A DNA stretch of 64,000 nucleotides from an uncultured Lachnospiraceae bacterium (GCA_910589105.1 CAJUST010000009.1:37219-101218); one strand, 5' to 3'. Positions 17,939-26,848 are shown, numbered from the stretch's first letter. Program-made: numbers and translations. The notes: generated from the sequence alone by a model not told the origin.

Positions 17939-18406
17939 TCAAAAAGTAAATGCCTGACGAATTAAGGCAATCTCTTTTCTTGCAATTACGATGTCTTGCT
18001 CATTTTCATCTATGATGGTAACACTGTCTTTATCATAGGCCTTTAAGAACCCTTGAAACTCTTTTTTATGGTCTATCACACGGTATGTGCGGATTTCGAT
18101 TAATTTCCCCATATTGCGAATATAATCTTTTTCTTTTTTCAGAGGCCGTAAAAGCCCGGGAGAACTGACTTCAAAGATATAAGAATCTTCTACAAAATCT
18201 TCTTTGTCCAACAACTCGTTCATCTCACGCGCGACTGTTTCACAGTCGTCTACCGTGATGCCGCCTTCTTTCTCAATGTATGCTCTTAAATACCATGAGC
18301 CGCCCTCTTTTACATATTCTACATCTACAAGTTCAAACTGGTTTTTTTCCAAAACCGGCAAGATCAGCCTCTCCGTTTTTTCTTCGTACATCTGGCTTTT
18401 TCCCAC
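17939..18406 (-). CDS. rimP: Ribosome maturation factor RimP
   Basis: RimP is required for maturation of the 30S subunit. The 155-residue protein has both domains: ELVDVEYVKEGGSWYLRAYIEKEGGITVDDCE, with the VSSPGLLRPLKKEKDY motif, and a C-terminal Sm-like barrel (FQGFLKAYDKDSVTI). The start is GTG at 18406 behind an AAGGTGAG ribosome site. It is the first gene of the nusA-infB operon; promoter 18488-18516 and a leader hairpin at 18435-18464 precede it. Confidence 0.94.
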   Translation of the reverse strand: MGKSQMYEEKTERLILPVLEKNQFELVDVEYVKEGGSWYLRAYIEKEGGITVDDCETVAREMNELLDKEDFVEDSYIFEVSSPGLLRPLKKEKDYIRNMGKLIEIRTYRVIDHKKEFQGFLKAYDKDSVTIIDENEQDIVIARKEIALIRQAFTF

Positions 18407-18434
18407 TCTCTCACCTTCCTTCTCATGAACACAA

Positions 18435-18464
18435 TTTAAGAGTGGGCGTTAACCCACTCTTAAA
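18435..18464 (-). other. Strong hairpin in the leader of the rimP-nusA operon
   Basis: Perfect 12-bp arms (18453-18464 and 18435-18446 on the minus strand) close a six-base loop. It lies between the promoter and the rimP ribosome site. The following sequence is TTGTGTTC, not a T run, so it is not a normal terminator. It may stabilise the message or be a target for feedback control by an operon product. Confidence 0.75.
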
Positions 18465-18487
18465 TCATTTACCATATAACAGTAATT

Positions 18488-18516
18488 AGTATAGCGCTTT
18501 CTTATAGAAATTGCAA
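18488..18516 (-). promoter_or_regulatory. Promoter of the rimP-nusA-infB operon
   Basis: On the minus strand, TTGCAA (18511-18516) and TATACT (18488-18493) are 17 bases apart, about 80 bases before the rimP start. Confidence 0.75.
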
Positions 18517-18549
18517 GCTCTATCCATTTTATCTTTTTGTAATTGAATG

Positions 18550-19893
18550 TTACGGAAGCAGTTTCCCCTGCTTTTTTAGTTTCCTATAATAAAGAATCCC
18601 CGCCAAGTCGGCCAGAAACCAGCCAATTGGGACTGAATGCCAGATTCCCATTATGCCGACGGATGCAAGCGGCGCCAGAGAATACGACAGCCCTACGCGC
18701 GCGCCAAGGGAAATTACAGTCAGCGCAACGGAAACCATTGGTTTTCCAATGGCGCGGTACAGCCCATATAATAAGAACAAACAGCCAATCCCACAATAAA
18801 ACGACCCGATGACATGCAGGCATCGCGCGCCTTCCGCCACAATCGCCGTTTCTTTCGAATCTATAAAAATCAACAACAGCGGTTTTGCCAAAAACCAGAG
18901 CAGGACAGACGCCGCAAGACAATAAGACAGGCTTGTTAAAACCGCATAACGGATGCCTGCAAATACCCGCTCTGGTTTTTTAGCCCCTACGTTTTGGGCA
19001 ATAAAAGTCGAAAATGCGTTTGCATATTCCTGAGCCGGCATATAGGTGAAGGAGTCAATTTTAACCGCCGCCGCAAAAGCCGCCATCACTTGTGTCCCAA
19101 AACTATTGACTAATCCCTGAACCATTAAAATCCCAAAATTCATGACTGACTGCTGTAAACACGTCAAAACGGAATAATTTGCAATTTCTTTTAATCTGTC
19201 TTTTTTTATTTTAAATGAAAAAAAAGCTTGCCGGATATTTGGGTTTTTGAAAAAGGCGTATGCCATAATCCCAATGCCTGACGCATATTGGGAAAGAACA
19301 GTCGCTAAAGCCGCGCCCGCCGCGCCTTTCCCTAAAACCGCCACAAAAAGCAAATCAAAAGCAATATTTAGCGCCGTGGAAACGCCAAGAAACGCCAGCG
19401 GCGCCGCTGAATTGCCAAGGGATTTTAAATAAGCCCCAAAAAAATTATACACTGCGACTGCGGGGATTCCAAAGAACACAAGAAACATATACTCTCTTGT
19501 CATTCCAACAATTTCTTCTGGCACATTCATAAAAAAAATAATTTCGTCTATCCCCAAAAGCGCCGCCCCCGTTAGCGCCGCCGAACAAATCCCCGCTAAA
19601 AGAAACGATGCGCAGATGCTTTCTTCTAACCGTTTCATGTCCCGTCTGCCAAAACACATGGAAAATACAATCCCGCTTCCCATGCAAAGCCCCAAAAGGA
19701 CGGAAGTCAAACATGTCATCAAGGCAAACGCCGCCCCTACAGCCGCCAATGCATCCGGCCCGACATAATGCCCCACCACCCATGTGTCCACTACATTATA
19801 TCCCTGCTGTAAAATGTTCCCTATTATCATCGGCATCGCAAACAGGCACATTGCCTGAAATACAGGGCCTTTCGTTAAATCTCTTTTCTCCAT
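18550..19893 (-). CDS. MATE-family multidrug/cation antiporter
   Basis: The start at 19893 follows a GGAGGG site and gives 447 residues, normal for MATE. Twelve hydrophobic segments can be drawn in two similar halves, with the family features GNILQQGYNVVDTWVVGHYVG in helix 1-2 and MAAFAAAVKIDSFTYMPAQEYANAFSTF at the start of the second half. The protein exports drugs or other cations in exchange for Na+ or H+; substrate unknown. It is divergent from the marR-MATE operon, with its own weaker promoter at 19920-19948. Confidence 0.93.
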   Translation of the reverse strand: MEKRDLTKGPVFQAMCLFAMPMIIGNILQQGYNVVDTWVVGHYVGPDALAAVGAAFALMTCLTSVLLGLCMGSGIVFSMCFGRRDMKRLEESICASFLLAGICSAALTGAALLGIDEIIFFMNVPEEIVGMTREYMFLVFFGIPAVAVYNFFGAYLKSLGNSAAPLAFLGVSTALNIAFDLLFVAVLGKGAAGAALATVLSQYASGIGIMAYAFFKNPNIRQAFFSFKIKKDRLKEIANYSVLTCLQQSVMNFGILMVQGLVNSFGTQVMAAFAAAVKIDSFTYMPAQEYANAFSTFIAQNVGAKKPERVFAGIRYAVLTSLSYCLAASVLLWFLAKPLLLIFIDSKETAIVAEGARCLHVIGSFYCGIGCLFLLYGLYRAIGKPMVSVALTVISLGARVGLSYSLAPLASVGIMGIWHSVPIGWFLADLAGILYYRKLKKQGKLLP

Positions 19894-19919
19894 TTGCAAA
19901 ACCCTCCAAACTGTATCCC

Positions 19920-19948
19920 AGTATACCACGCGCCTTTCTATGCGTAAA
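19920..19948 (-). promoter_or_regulatory. Promoter of the minus-strand MATE gene
   Basis: On the minus strand, TATACT (19920-19925) lies 17 bases after TTTACG (19943-19948), a partial -35 match. Confidence 0.5.
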
Positions 19949-19982
19949 CCCATATGCGGTTGACACCGCCCCATAAATGCCC

Positions 19983-20032
19983 TTGACATTTCTTTTATTC
20001 CCTTATATAATCCGTTGTATGATTTCGTACAA
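19983..20032 (+). promoter_or_regulatory. Consensus promoter and near-palindromic operator of marR-MATE
   Basis: TTGACA (19983-19988) and TATAAT (20006-20011) are separated by 17 bases, a full consensus promoter. Directly after it, 20015-20032 reads TTGTATGATTTCGTACAA, an imperfect palindrome (TTGTA.GA..TC.TACAA) covering the expected start of transcription. This is the expected place and size for a MarR dimer site, so autorepression is likely. Confidence 0.75.
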
Positions 20033-20048
20033 ATAGGAGGCAGTTCTC

Positions 20049-20489
20049 ATGAAAGAACTTTTATCGGAAGACATGAAACGATTCAATTATCTGGCAAATG
20101 AAATAGACAACGCCTATCACGAAGCCGCCCTCAAACTGCATTTGTCTGACAGTTCCATGCTTATCCTATATGCGATTTGCAGTGGAGGAAAAACCTATTA
20201 TCCGCTGAGTGACGTGTACAATCTCTCAGGAGTCAGCAAACAGACCCTCAATTCTGCCCTGAGAAAATTAGAAGCCGAAGGAATTGTTTATTTAAGATTG
20301 TTCGGTAAGAAAAAGAAAATGATACACTTAACAGATAAAGGCAATAAAATCGTAACGAATACCGTAGCCCGCCTAATCGAAATCGAAAACATGATATTTA
20401 ATTCATGGACAAAAGACGAACAGAATACCTATCTGGAACTTACCCAGCGGTACCTGAATGATTTTAAAGAAAAAATTAAACACTTATAA
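20049..20489 (+). CDS. MarR-family transcriptional regulator
   Basis: This 146-residue protein has the winged-helix layout of MarR: a helical N terminus for dimerisation, the HTH YPLSDVYNLSGVSKQTLNSALRKLEAEGIVYL (about residues 52-85), a Lys-rich wing (GKKKKMIHLTDKGNKI) and a C-terminal dimerisation helix. AGGAGG (20036-20041) precedes the ATG. The gene is followed 18 bases later by a MATE exporter. It probably represses itself and that exporter by binding 20015-20032, with release by a compound the exporter removes. The ligand is unknown. Confidence 0.92.
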   Translation: MKELLSEDMKRFNYLANEIDNAYHEAALKLHLSDSSMLILYAICSGGKTYYPLSDVYNLSGVSKQTLNSALRKLEAEGIVYLRLFGKKKKMIHLTDKGNKIVTNTVARLIEIENMIFNSWTKDEQNTYLELTQRYLNDFKEKIKHL

Positions 20490-20507
20490 GAAAGGGGAAT
20501 GACGCCT

Positions 20508-21836
20508 ATGGCAATCCAATTATCCGACCATTTTAATTATAAAAAACTGCTGCGTTTTACGCTGCCCTCCATTATTATGATGATTTTCACTTCCATCTAC
20601 AGTATAGTGGATGGCTTTTTTGTTTCTAATTTTGCGGGCAAAACGCCTTTCGCCGCCATCAATTTCATTATGCCGTTTTTAATGATTTTAGGCGCCTTCG
20701 GGTTTATGTTTGGAACCGGAGGAAGCGCCCTAATCGCAAAAACGATGGGAGAAGGCAAACAAGAAGAAGCCAAACGGCTGTTTTCCCTGTTTGTCTATGT
20801 ATCCTCAGGATTTGGCGTAATCATCGCCGTCATCGGGCTTCTATTTCTAAAGCCGATTGCCGCCGCGCTTGGCGCAGAAGGAGAACTGCTTACAAACTGC
20901 GTCGCATACGGCAGGATTATCCTGCTTGCGCTTCCCGCATTTATGCTGCAATATGAATTTCAAAGCTTTTTTACAACAGCGGAAAAACCAAAACTAGGAC
21001 TAGCCGTTACCATAGCCGCAGGCGTAACAAATATACTTTTAGATGCGCTTTTTGTCGCCGGATTCAACTGGGGGCTTACCGGCGCGGCCGCCGCGACTGC
21101 CGCAAGCCAGCTTGTAGGCGGCATCCTTCCTGTTTTTTATTTTTTACGCCCAAACACAAGCTCGCTTCGCCTTGTCAAAACTACATTTGATGGAAAGGCT
21201 CTGGCAAAAGCCTGCGCAAACGGCTCCTCTGAACTTATGACAAACATTTCCACGTCCATCGTAAGTATGCTCTACAATATGCAGCTTATGAAATACGCCG
21301 GAGAAAACGGCGTTGCCGCGTATGGGGTGCTGATGTATGTGAATTTTATTTTCCTCGCCGCCTTTATCGGCTACGCAGTCGGCACAGCTCCCATTATCGG
21401 ATACCAGTATGGCGCCGGAAACCATGCCGAGCTGAAAAACCTATTAAAACGAAGCCTTGTCATTATCAGCATTGTTTCCGTCTGTATGTTTGGGCTTGGA
21501 GAAGTTTTAGCAAAGCCCCTCACTCATATCTTTGTGGGATACGATAAGACACTGCTTGTAATTACGCTCCGCGCGTTCTTTATTTTTTCCTTCTCCTTTT
21601 TATTTGCCGGATTATCCATTTTCGGGTCGTCCTTTTTCACCGCCTTAAACAACGGATTAGTTTCCGCTTTGATTTCCTTTTTGCGGACGCTTGTCTTTCA
21701 ACTGGCGGCTGTGCTGATTTTCCCGCTTATCTGGGAACTTGACGGCATCTGGGCGTCCATTATCGCTGCAGAATGTTTATCGGCTATCGTAACCGTCCTG
21801 TTTTTAATCCGGATGCGGAAAAAATACCACTATTAA
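20508..21836 (+). CDS. MATE-family efflux transporter under MarR control
   Basis: The ATG at 20508 is preferred because the AAGGGG site is nine bases upstream of it and only two from the ATG at 20499. The protein of about 442 residues has twelve membrane segments in two halves (DHFNYKKLLRFTLPSIIMMIFTSIYS opening; YNMQLMKYAGENGVAAYGVLMY at the second half). It resembles the MepA branch of the MATE family, which is also often paired with a MarR regulator. It is distinct from the MATE gene at 18550. The stop overlaps the stop of glgB by four bases in convergent orientation. Confidence 0.92.
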   Translation: MAIQLSDHFNYKKLLRFTLPSIIMMIFTSIYSIVDGFFVSNFAGKTPFAAINFIMPFLMILGAFGFMFGTGGSALIAKTMGEGKQEEAKRLFSLFVYVSSGFGVIIAVIGLLFLKPIAAALGAEGELLTNCVAYGRIILLALPAFMLQYEFQSFFTTAEKPKLGLAVTIAAGVTNILLDALFVAGFNWGLTGAAAATAASQLVGGILPVFYFLRPNTSSLRLVKTTFDGKALAKACANGSSELMTNISTSIVSMLYNMQLMKYAGENGVAAYGVLMYVNFIFLAAFIGYAVGTAPIIGYQYGAGNHAELKNLLKRSLVIISIVSVCMFGLGEVLAKPLTHIFVGYDKTLLVITLRAFFIFSFSFLFAGLSIFGSSFFTALNNGLVSALISFLRTLVFQLAAVLIFPLIWELDGIWASIIAAECLSAIVTVLFLIRMRKKYHY

Positions 21837-23605
21837 CCATGGATTTCATAATACCTTGCCGAATACGGCTCTAAATCCAACACATACGTCCCATCTTCCG
21901 ATTCCGGCTCTATACGCCCCGTTTCTTCTTCCCCGCGGCTTGACAGCAAAAGAGTAAGCATTTTGGAGTCCGGAATTTTTAGCCTGTAGTTTGGCTGCTT
22001 CTCATCGGAAAAACAAAAAACTGCCGCAATGCGTTCCGTCTTGCTTCTCCGTTCAAATGCGTAAATACATTTGCTTTCCTGATGGCAGTCCAACCAGACA
22101 AAACCGGACGTTTCATAGTCTTTTTCAAAAAATGCCGTATGTTTTAGATAAAAATGGTTCAGGCGGATCATAAACTGATGAAATGACTTGTGCGCCGGAT
22201 ATTCCAATAAATTCCAGTCCTGTTCCCGCTTTTCGTCCCATTCCCGCAAATGCCCGATTTCATTGCCCATAAAGTTCAGCTTTTTTCCGGGATGCGCATA
22301 CATATACATATAAAACGCTTTTGCCTGTAAAAATTTGTCGTCATACAGTCCATACATTTTCTGTAAAACCGTCGCCTTTCCATGCACAACCTCATCGTGG
22401 GAAAGCGGCAAAAGAAAGCGTTCGTCATAATAATACATCATGGAAAAGGTCAATTTATGATACTCTTCTATGCGCCGCTTGGGCGGGTTTTTAAAATAAT
22501 CCAGCGTATCATTCATCCAGCCCATATCCCATTTATAGTCAAACCCAAGACCATGCTCTATAGCAGGTTTTGTCGCATCTTGAAATGACGTGGAATCCTC
22601 CGCCACTAAAATTGCGTCTGGGCGCCGTTGCTTTAAGCCTTGGTTCATCTGCCTTAAAAATTCCACTGCGTTTACGTTCACGCCGCGTTCCGGGCAGCCC
22701 TGCCAGTAGATTGCCCGGCTGATGGCGTCCATACGCAATCCGTCCATATGAAATTCACTCAGCCAAAACTCTGCCGCTGACTGCAAAAAGCTGCGCACTT
22801 CTCCCCGTGAGTGCATAAAATTACAGCTCCCCCACTCACTGACGCCGACCGCCTCATGCGGGTACTCATATAAAGCCGTCCCGTCATACTTCGCCAGCGC
22901 ATACCCGTCCACCGCGAAATGCACGGGGACAAAATCCATAATAACCCCGATTCCATTTTGATGGCAGGCATTGACAAACGCCTTTAACTGCGCCGCAGTC
23001 CCATACCGCTTTGTCGGGGCAAAAAATCCCGTCGCCTGATACCCCCAAGATTCATCGCAGGGGTATTCATTTAATGGCATAATTTCCAGATAATTGTAGC
23101 CATTCTCCTTTACATAAGGAATCAAGATATCCGCCATTTCCTCGTATGAATGCCAGCCGTCCGGCTCTTTTGAAGGCTTTTTAAACGATCCAAAATGGAT
23201 TTCGTAAATGTTTAGCGGCTTTGTTTTACAGTCAGAACGGGAACGCATCCAATCCTCGTCGTCAAATGTATAAGACAAATCGCAAATATACGATGCGCAG
23301 TTGGGCCGAAGCTCCATTTCATGCCCATACGGGTCGCAATGGTCTGCGCATTGGCCGTTTCTGTCATAAATGCGGTATTTATACATCATGCCAAACGCCG
23401 CGTTTTCTATATGGCATTCCCAGAAATTGCCGTCATGCGCTTTCTGCATCGGCGTCTCCTGCCAGCCGTTAAATTCCCCAATCACGGAAATCCGTGACGC
23501 CAAAGGCGCAAACGTCCGAAACGTCACGCCGCCATGTTCAGAATGCGCGCCCAAATATTGATATGCATCAAAACTTTTTCCTGTATAAAATCCGTAAAAA
23601 TCCAT
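21833..23605 (-). CDS. glgB: 1,4-alpha-glucan branching enzyme
   Basis: GlgB makes the alpha-1,6 branches of glycogen. The start at 23605 is set by AAGGAGG, giving 590 residues, a short form of the family. An N-terminal CBM48 module (TFRTFAPLASRISVIGEFNGW) is followed by the GH13 barrel with the region-II nucleophile Asp in DGLRMDAISRAIYW, the acid Glu in ILVAEDSTSF, and the stabilising Asp in LSHDEVVHG. A short beta domain ends the protein. No other glycogen gene is nearby. The divergent TetR gene at 23754 may regulate it. Confidence 0.95.
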   Translation of the reverse strand: MDFYGFYTGKSFDAYQYLGAHSEHGGVTFRTFAPLASRISVIGEFNGWQETPMQKAHDGNFWECHIENAAFGMMYKYRIYDRNGQCADHCDPYGHEMELRPNCASYICDLSYTFDDEDWMRSRSDCKTKPLNIYEIHFGSFKKPSKEPDGWHSYEEMADILIPYVKENGYNYLEIMPLNEYPCDESWGYQATGFFAPTKRYGTAAQLKAFVNACHQNGIGVIMDFVPVHFAVDGYALAKYDGTALYEYPHEAVGVSEWGSCNFMHSRGEVRSFLQSAAEFWLSEFHMDGLRMDAISRAIYWQGCPERGVNVNAVEFLRQMNQGLKQRRPDAILVAEDSTSFQDATKPAIEHGLGFDYKWDMGWMNDTLDYFKNPPKRRIEEYHKLTFSMMYYYDERFLLPLSHDEVVHGKATVLQKMYGLYDDKFLQAKAFYMYMYAHPGKKLNFMGNEIGHLREWDEKREQDWNLLEYPAHKSFHQFMIRLNHFYLKHTAFFEKDYETSGFVWLDCHQESKCIYAFERRSKTERIAAVFCFSDEKQPNYRLKIPDSKMLTLLLSSRGEEETGRIEPESEDGTYVLDLEPYSARYYEIHG

Positions 23606-23653
23606 GGGTACCTCCTTTGATAATAGACAACCGTCGTTTTGTAAGCTATAATA

Positions 23654-23733
23654 ATCATATCTACAGCCAAAGCGTATGTCTACCGACAATCTGCCGTTTT
23701 TGGCGGAAAAGCAACGATTTGGGAAAATTGTCG
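23654..23733 (-). promoter_or_regulatory. glgB promoter and possible TetR operator region
   Basis: On the minus strand, TAGACA (23677-23682) and TATGAT (23654-23659) are 17 bases apart. Next to it, CGACAAT (23684-23690) and ATTGTCG (23727-23733) form an inverted pair separated by 36 bases, in the gap between glgB and the divergent TetR gene. These could be operator half-sites. Confidence 0.45.
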
Positions 23734-23753
23734 TTTTTGGAGGATTGTAAGTT

Positions 23754-24296
23754 ATGGATATCCGGATCGAAAAAACAGAAAAGGCAATACGCAATGCCTT
23801 TTTAGAATTGCGGTCAAAGAAACCGTTAGAAAAAATTACAGTCAAAGAACTCTGCCAAACCGCCTGTATCAACAAATCTACGTTTTATTCGCATTACTCT
23901 GACATTTACGCGCTCTCTGAGGCTTTGGAGGTGGAAACTGTGCGTTCCATCTTAGAAAGCCTTTCCAAAGAACAGGGATATTTCATACATAATTTAAAGC
24001 AGTTTACGACAGAACTCTGCTTTGCGTTTCTGTCGCACATTTCCTTAATTAATATTTTATTTTCTGGAAAAGAACGTCATCTTTTTGCAAACCGCTTAGA
24101 AGAAGAACTGAAAAAAACGGTTTTCCAAAAATATCCGGCATTTGAAACGGACAGCCAGATGAATATTCTGCTCTCCTACTGCATCCAAGGGGCATACCAT
24201 GCGTATCTGAACAACCAGTCTGTCGATGCAGACACGCTGGTGCAGACGATTGCCAAAATTGTAGAATCCTTACAGCCGTTATACCGTTTCGTCTAA
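23754..24296 (+). CDS. TetR-family transcriptional regulator
   Basis: The 180-residue protein opens with a TetR HTH: EKAIRNAFLELRSKKPLEKITVKELCQTACINKSTFYSHYSDIYAL (about residues 8-52). The remaining helices form a ligand/dimer domain of the TetR_C_7-like type with no motif that reveals a ligand. GGAGG lies ten bases before the ATG. It is divergent from glgB across a 150-bp gap with inverted repeats. Its stop overlaps the rarA stop by four bases, tail to tail. Confidence 0.9.
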   Translation: MDIRIEKTEKAIRNAFLELRSKKPLEKITVKELCQTACINKSTFYSHYSDIYALSEALEVETVRSILESLSKEQGYFIHNLKQFTTELCFAFLSHISLINILFSGKERHLFANRLEEELKKTVFQKYPAFETDSQMNILLSYCIQGAYHAYLNNQSVDADTLVQTIAKIVESLQPLYRFV

Positions 24297-25612
24297 TGCC
24301 CGTTCTTCCATTCTAAGATTTCCGAAAGACGCATCTTTACGCGCGCTTCTTCGCCTTTCCCGTCAGGGCAGTAATAGCGCCTGCCCACAAGCGCATCCGG
24401 AAGGCACTGCATCCGCGTAAGTTTTTCTTCCGTGTCATGGGCGTATTCATAACCCTTTCCATAATCCAGTTCTTTCATTAAACCAGTCGGCGCATTGCAG
24501 ATTTGAAGCGGAACCGGCTCCGCAGGAAGTTCCCTTACGTCGGTCTTACAGGCTTCACAGGCGCGGTAAAGGGCATTTGATTTTTCTGCCATCGACAGAT
24601 AGACGACGGCATGCGTCAAATGCACGTCGCATTCCGGCATACCTAAAAAATGGCACGCCTGATAAACAGAAACCGCAACAGAAAGCGCGTGGGAATCCGC
24701 CATTCCAATGTCCTCACTGGCAAAACGGACAAGCCGCCTTGCAATATATAACGGATCTTCCCCGCCGTCTAACATACGGCACAGCCAGTAAACAGCCGCA
24801 TCCGGATCGCTGTTCCGCATGGATTTGTGCAGGGCGGAAATCAGGTTGTAGTGTTCCTCTCCATTTTTATCATACAATAACGATCGGCGGTTCATACACT
24901 GCGCAAGGATTTCTTCATCCACGCATAAAACCGCATCTTCATTCATTCTGCCATTAAATACCGCCATTTCCAATGTATTTAACGCTGTCCTTGCATCACC
25001 GTTAGAAAAACGCGCAATCGCTTCTAAATGGGCGTCTTTAATAGAAATCTGCATATTCCCAAGCCCTTTTTTGCTTTTTAGGGCATGGAGGAGCAATGCT
25101 TTTAGATCTTCTTCCTGTAAAGCTTTCAGGATAAACACTTTGCATCGGGACAAAAGAGCGGAATTAATTTCAAAAGACGGATTTTCCGTCGTCGCCCCGA
25201 CAAGGATAATGCTTCCTTTTTCCACATAGGGAAGGAACGCATCTTGCTGCGCTTTATTAAATCTGTGGATCTCGTCCGCAAACAAAAGCGTGCGGATTCC
25301 CATTTTACGATTCCTCTCCGCCTGTGACATCACTTCCTTAATTTCTTTGATTCCACTTGTCACCGCGCTAAATTCCACAAATTCCGCTTTCGTCTGTTTT
25401 GCAATAATCCTTGCCAGCGTCGTTTTCCCAACCCCCGGCGGTCCCCAGAATATCATGGAAGATATTTGGTCTTCTTCAATTAACCTTCTTAAAATTTTTC
25501 CTTTGCCAATCAGATGTTTCTGGCCAGCGTAATCTTCGAATGTATCCGGCCGCAATCGGCTTGCCAGAGGGGTTGTCTGCTCTCTGTTATCAAATAATGT
25601 CAGTTGTTCCAT
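24293..25612 (-). CDS. rarA: Replication-associated recombination protein A (MgsA/RarA AAA ATPase)
   Basis: RarA acts at stalled replication forks. The start at 25612 is behind AGAGGAAAAT, giving 439 residues. The AAA core has Walker A GPPGVGKTTL, Walker B TLLFADEIHRFN, sensor 1 ATTENPSFE and the Arg finger in LLSRCKVF. The C-terminal MgsA_C tetramerisation domain is present (SALHKSMRNSDPDAAVYWLCRM and RRLVRFASEDIGMAD). The gene lies 39 bases behind a GNAT gene on the same strand and may share its transcript. Confidence 0.94.
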   Translation of the reverse strand: MEQLTLFDNREQTTPLASRLRPDTFEDYAGQKHLIGKGKILRRLIEEDQISSMIFWGPPGVGKTTLARIIAKQTKAEFVEFSAVTSGIKEIKEVMSQAERNRKMGIRTLLFADEIHRFNKAQQDAFLPYVEKGSIILVGATTENPSFEINSALLSRCKVFILKALQEEDLKALLLHALKSKKGLGNMQISIKDAHLEAIARFSNGDARTALNTLEMAVFNGRMNEDAVLCVDEEILAQCMNRRSLLYDKNGEEHYNLISALHKSMRNSDPDAAVYWLCRMLDGGEDPLYIARRLVRFASEDIGMADSHALSVAVSVYQACHFLGMPECDVHLTHAVVYLSMAEKSNALYRACEACKTDVRELPAEPVPLQICNAPTGLMKELDYGKGYEYAHDTEEKLTRMQCLPDALVGRRYYCPDGKGEEARVKMRLSEILEWKNGH

Positions 25613-25651
25613 TTTATTTTCCTCTTTTTTCATAAGGGTTGATCCGTTTCT

Positions 25652-26128
25652 TTATCTATCCAATAGTCTTTTCTTTGCCATAGTATGGTAACAAAGAACA
25701 TCGCCGTTCTCCGTTTCTATTGTTTCATAAGACACGATTTGATAGCCGCGTTTTAAATACATGGATTCTGCGGGAAAGGAAGCGGCCACTTGTATGCTTT
25801 GATATGTTTGGAACAATTCTTCTTCTATCAAATCCATTGCGCAGCTGCCATATCCTTTTTTCTGATACTCTGGCAGGATAAAAAAACGGCAGATTTCATT
25901 GGCTCTTACGCTTATCGTTCCTATCACGGTTTCTTTTTGGCAGACCAAATATATGCGTTCCTGATTTTTCACAGATGCAATATTCAATTCATTATGTAAA
26001 TTTAGAAAAAATGCGACTGCTCCGGACGGATAATATTTGGGATAACTGTCTTTTATTGTTTCTTCTGCGATTGCAGCTATCTGAGCCGGACATTCTTCCT
26101 GTTTAAGCGTTATCTTAGGTTTTAGCAT
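25652..26128 (-). CDS. GNAT-family N-acetyltransferase
   Basis: This 158-residue protein has the GNAT fold: an N-terminal strand-helix part, motif A with the acetyl-CoA-binding pattern ICRFFILPEYQKKGYGSCAMDLIEEELF (Q/RxxGxG as QKKGYG) near residues 85-105, and the terminal region SMYLKRGYQIVSYET. The acceptor substrate is unknown. An AGAGAGGAT ribosome site precedes the ATG at 26128. It is probably co-transcribed with rarA. Confidence 0.88.
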   Translation of the reverse strand: MLKPKITLKQEECPAQIAAIAEETIKDSYPKYYPSGAVAFFLNLHNELNIASVKNQERIYLVCQKETVIGTISVRANEICRFFILPEYQKKGYGSCAMDLIEEELFQTYQSIQVAASFPAESMYLKRGYQIVSYETIETENGDVLCYHTMAKKRLLDR

Positions 26129-26205
26129 TTAAAATCCTCTCTTTTCCCGTCATTTTGCCTATTGTTCTATTATACTATAAGACACGCATTGAAAAAAGAT
26201 TTTTG

Positions 26206-26235
26206 TTGCAGATTTCTGAAAATGGCGGTTATAAT
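26206..26235 (+). promoter_or_regulatory. Promoter of the frameshifted unknown gene
   Basis: TTGCAG (26206-26211) and TATAAT (26230-26235), spacing 18, about 45 bases before the ATG. Confidence 0.5.
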
Positions 26236-26278
26236 AATAAAAGAAACCCGAAAATCATGAAATAAGCATGGAGAAGAA

Positions 26279-26848
26279 ATGAATTACAATGATTTTACCA
26301 CAGAACTCAATAGATACTGGAATTTATTCAATCAGGGATTAAAGAAACAGGCGAACCAATTCCTATTTGAATTTACAGAACGCTTTGAACAAGAAACGCC
26401 CGAACGCGATGCAGATGACGTCCTGTATCAATTCTGCCACGAATATTTTGACACATCATACATTCCCTCAGCGCTAAACCCACGCAAGAATCTACCGTAC
26501 CAGCTTACCAAACTGCTCAACGCCTATTTGAACCGCGAATGCCGGAAAAATAAAATGCCGCAAATGCGATGGGCGCGCCAATTATTTGGGGAATACTATA
26601 ATCCATACCATGACCCAAATCCAAATGAACCGCCCTACCGCATTTTAGAACGCGCTTATGCGCATAAAGCGTGTGACCAGATGACGGCAGAACTTTACTT
26701 TCATGAGCAGTTAGAATCCTTATGGCAGGGGCAGCATCATTTCCCAGAATGCAGCCTGATTACGCAGGAAGCCTTTGAACAGATTTTACAGACGGCCAAA
26801 AAAATTCTTTCGGAAAAAATATCCCGAAATCTCTGGCAGAAGAATTAA
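26279..26848 (+). CDS. Unknown protein, apparently frameshifted near its C terminus
   Basis: I do not recognise this protein. In the frame as given it has 189 residues, is rich in Tyr, Asn, Gln and Glu, soluble, with no signal or membrane segment. It looks cut short: after the A6 run at 26814-26819 the -1 frame stays open to TAA at 26977-26979 and reads as normal protein (LAEELNEYEILYRTYFNW, then FCALCRANGLEYTP). One extra A in that run would give a 233-residue protein with no other change. Either the gene has decayed by slippage in the A run, or the run is one base short in the sequence. The strong terminator at 27027 follows the restored stop by about 50 bases, which supports the longer version. 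Confidence 0.7.
   Translation: MNYNDFTTELNRYWNLFNQGLKKQANQFLFEFTERFEQETPERDADDVLYQFCHEYFDTSYIPSALNPRKNLPYQLTKLLNAYLNRECRKNKMPQMRWARQLFGEYYNPYHDPNPNEPPYRILERAYAHKACDQMTAELYFHEQLESLWQGQHHFPECSLITQEAFEQILQTAKKILSEKISRNLWQKN

Noticed and set aside
26814..26819. Programmed -1 frameshift site
   Set aside because: The in-frame codons GAA AAA ATA do not form an X-XXY-YYZ heptamer, and no stimulatory structure is obvious; mutation or sequence error is simpler.
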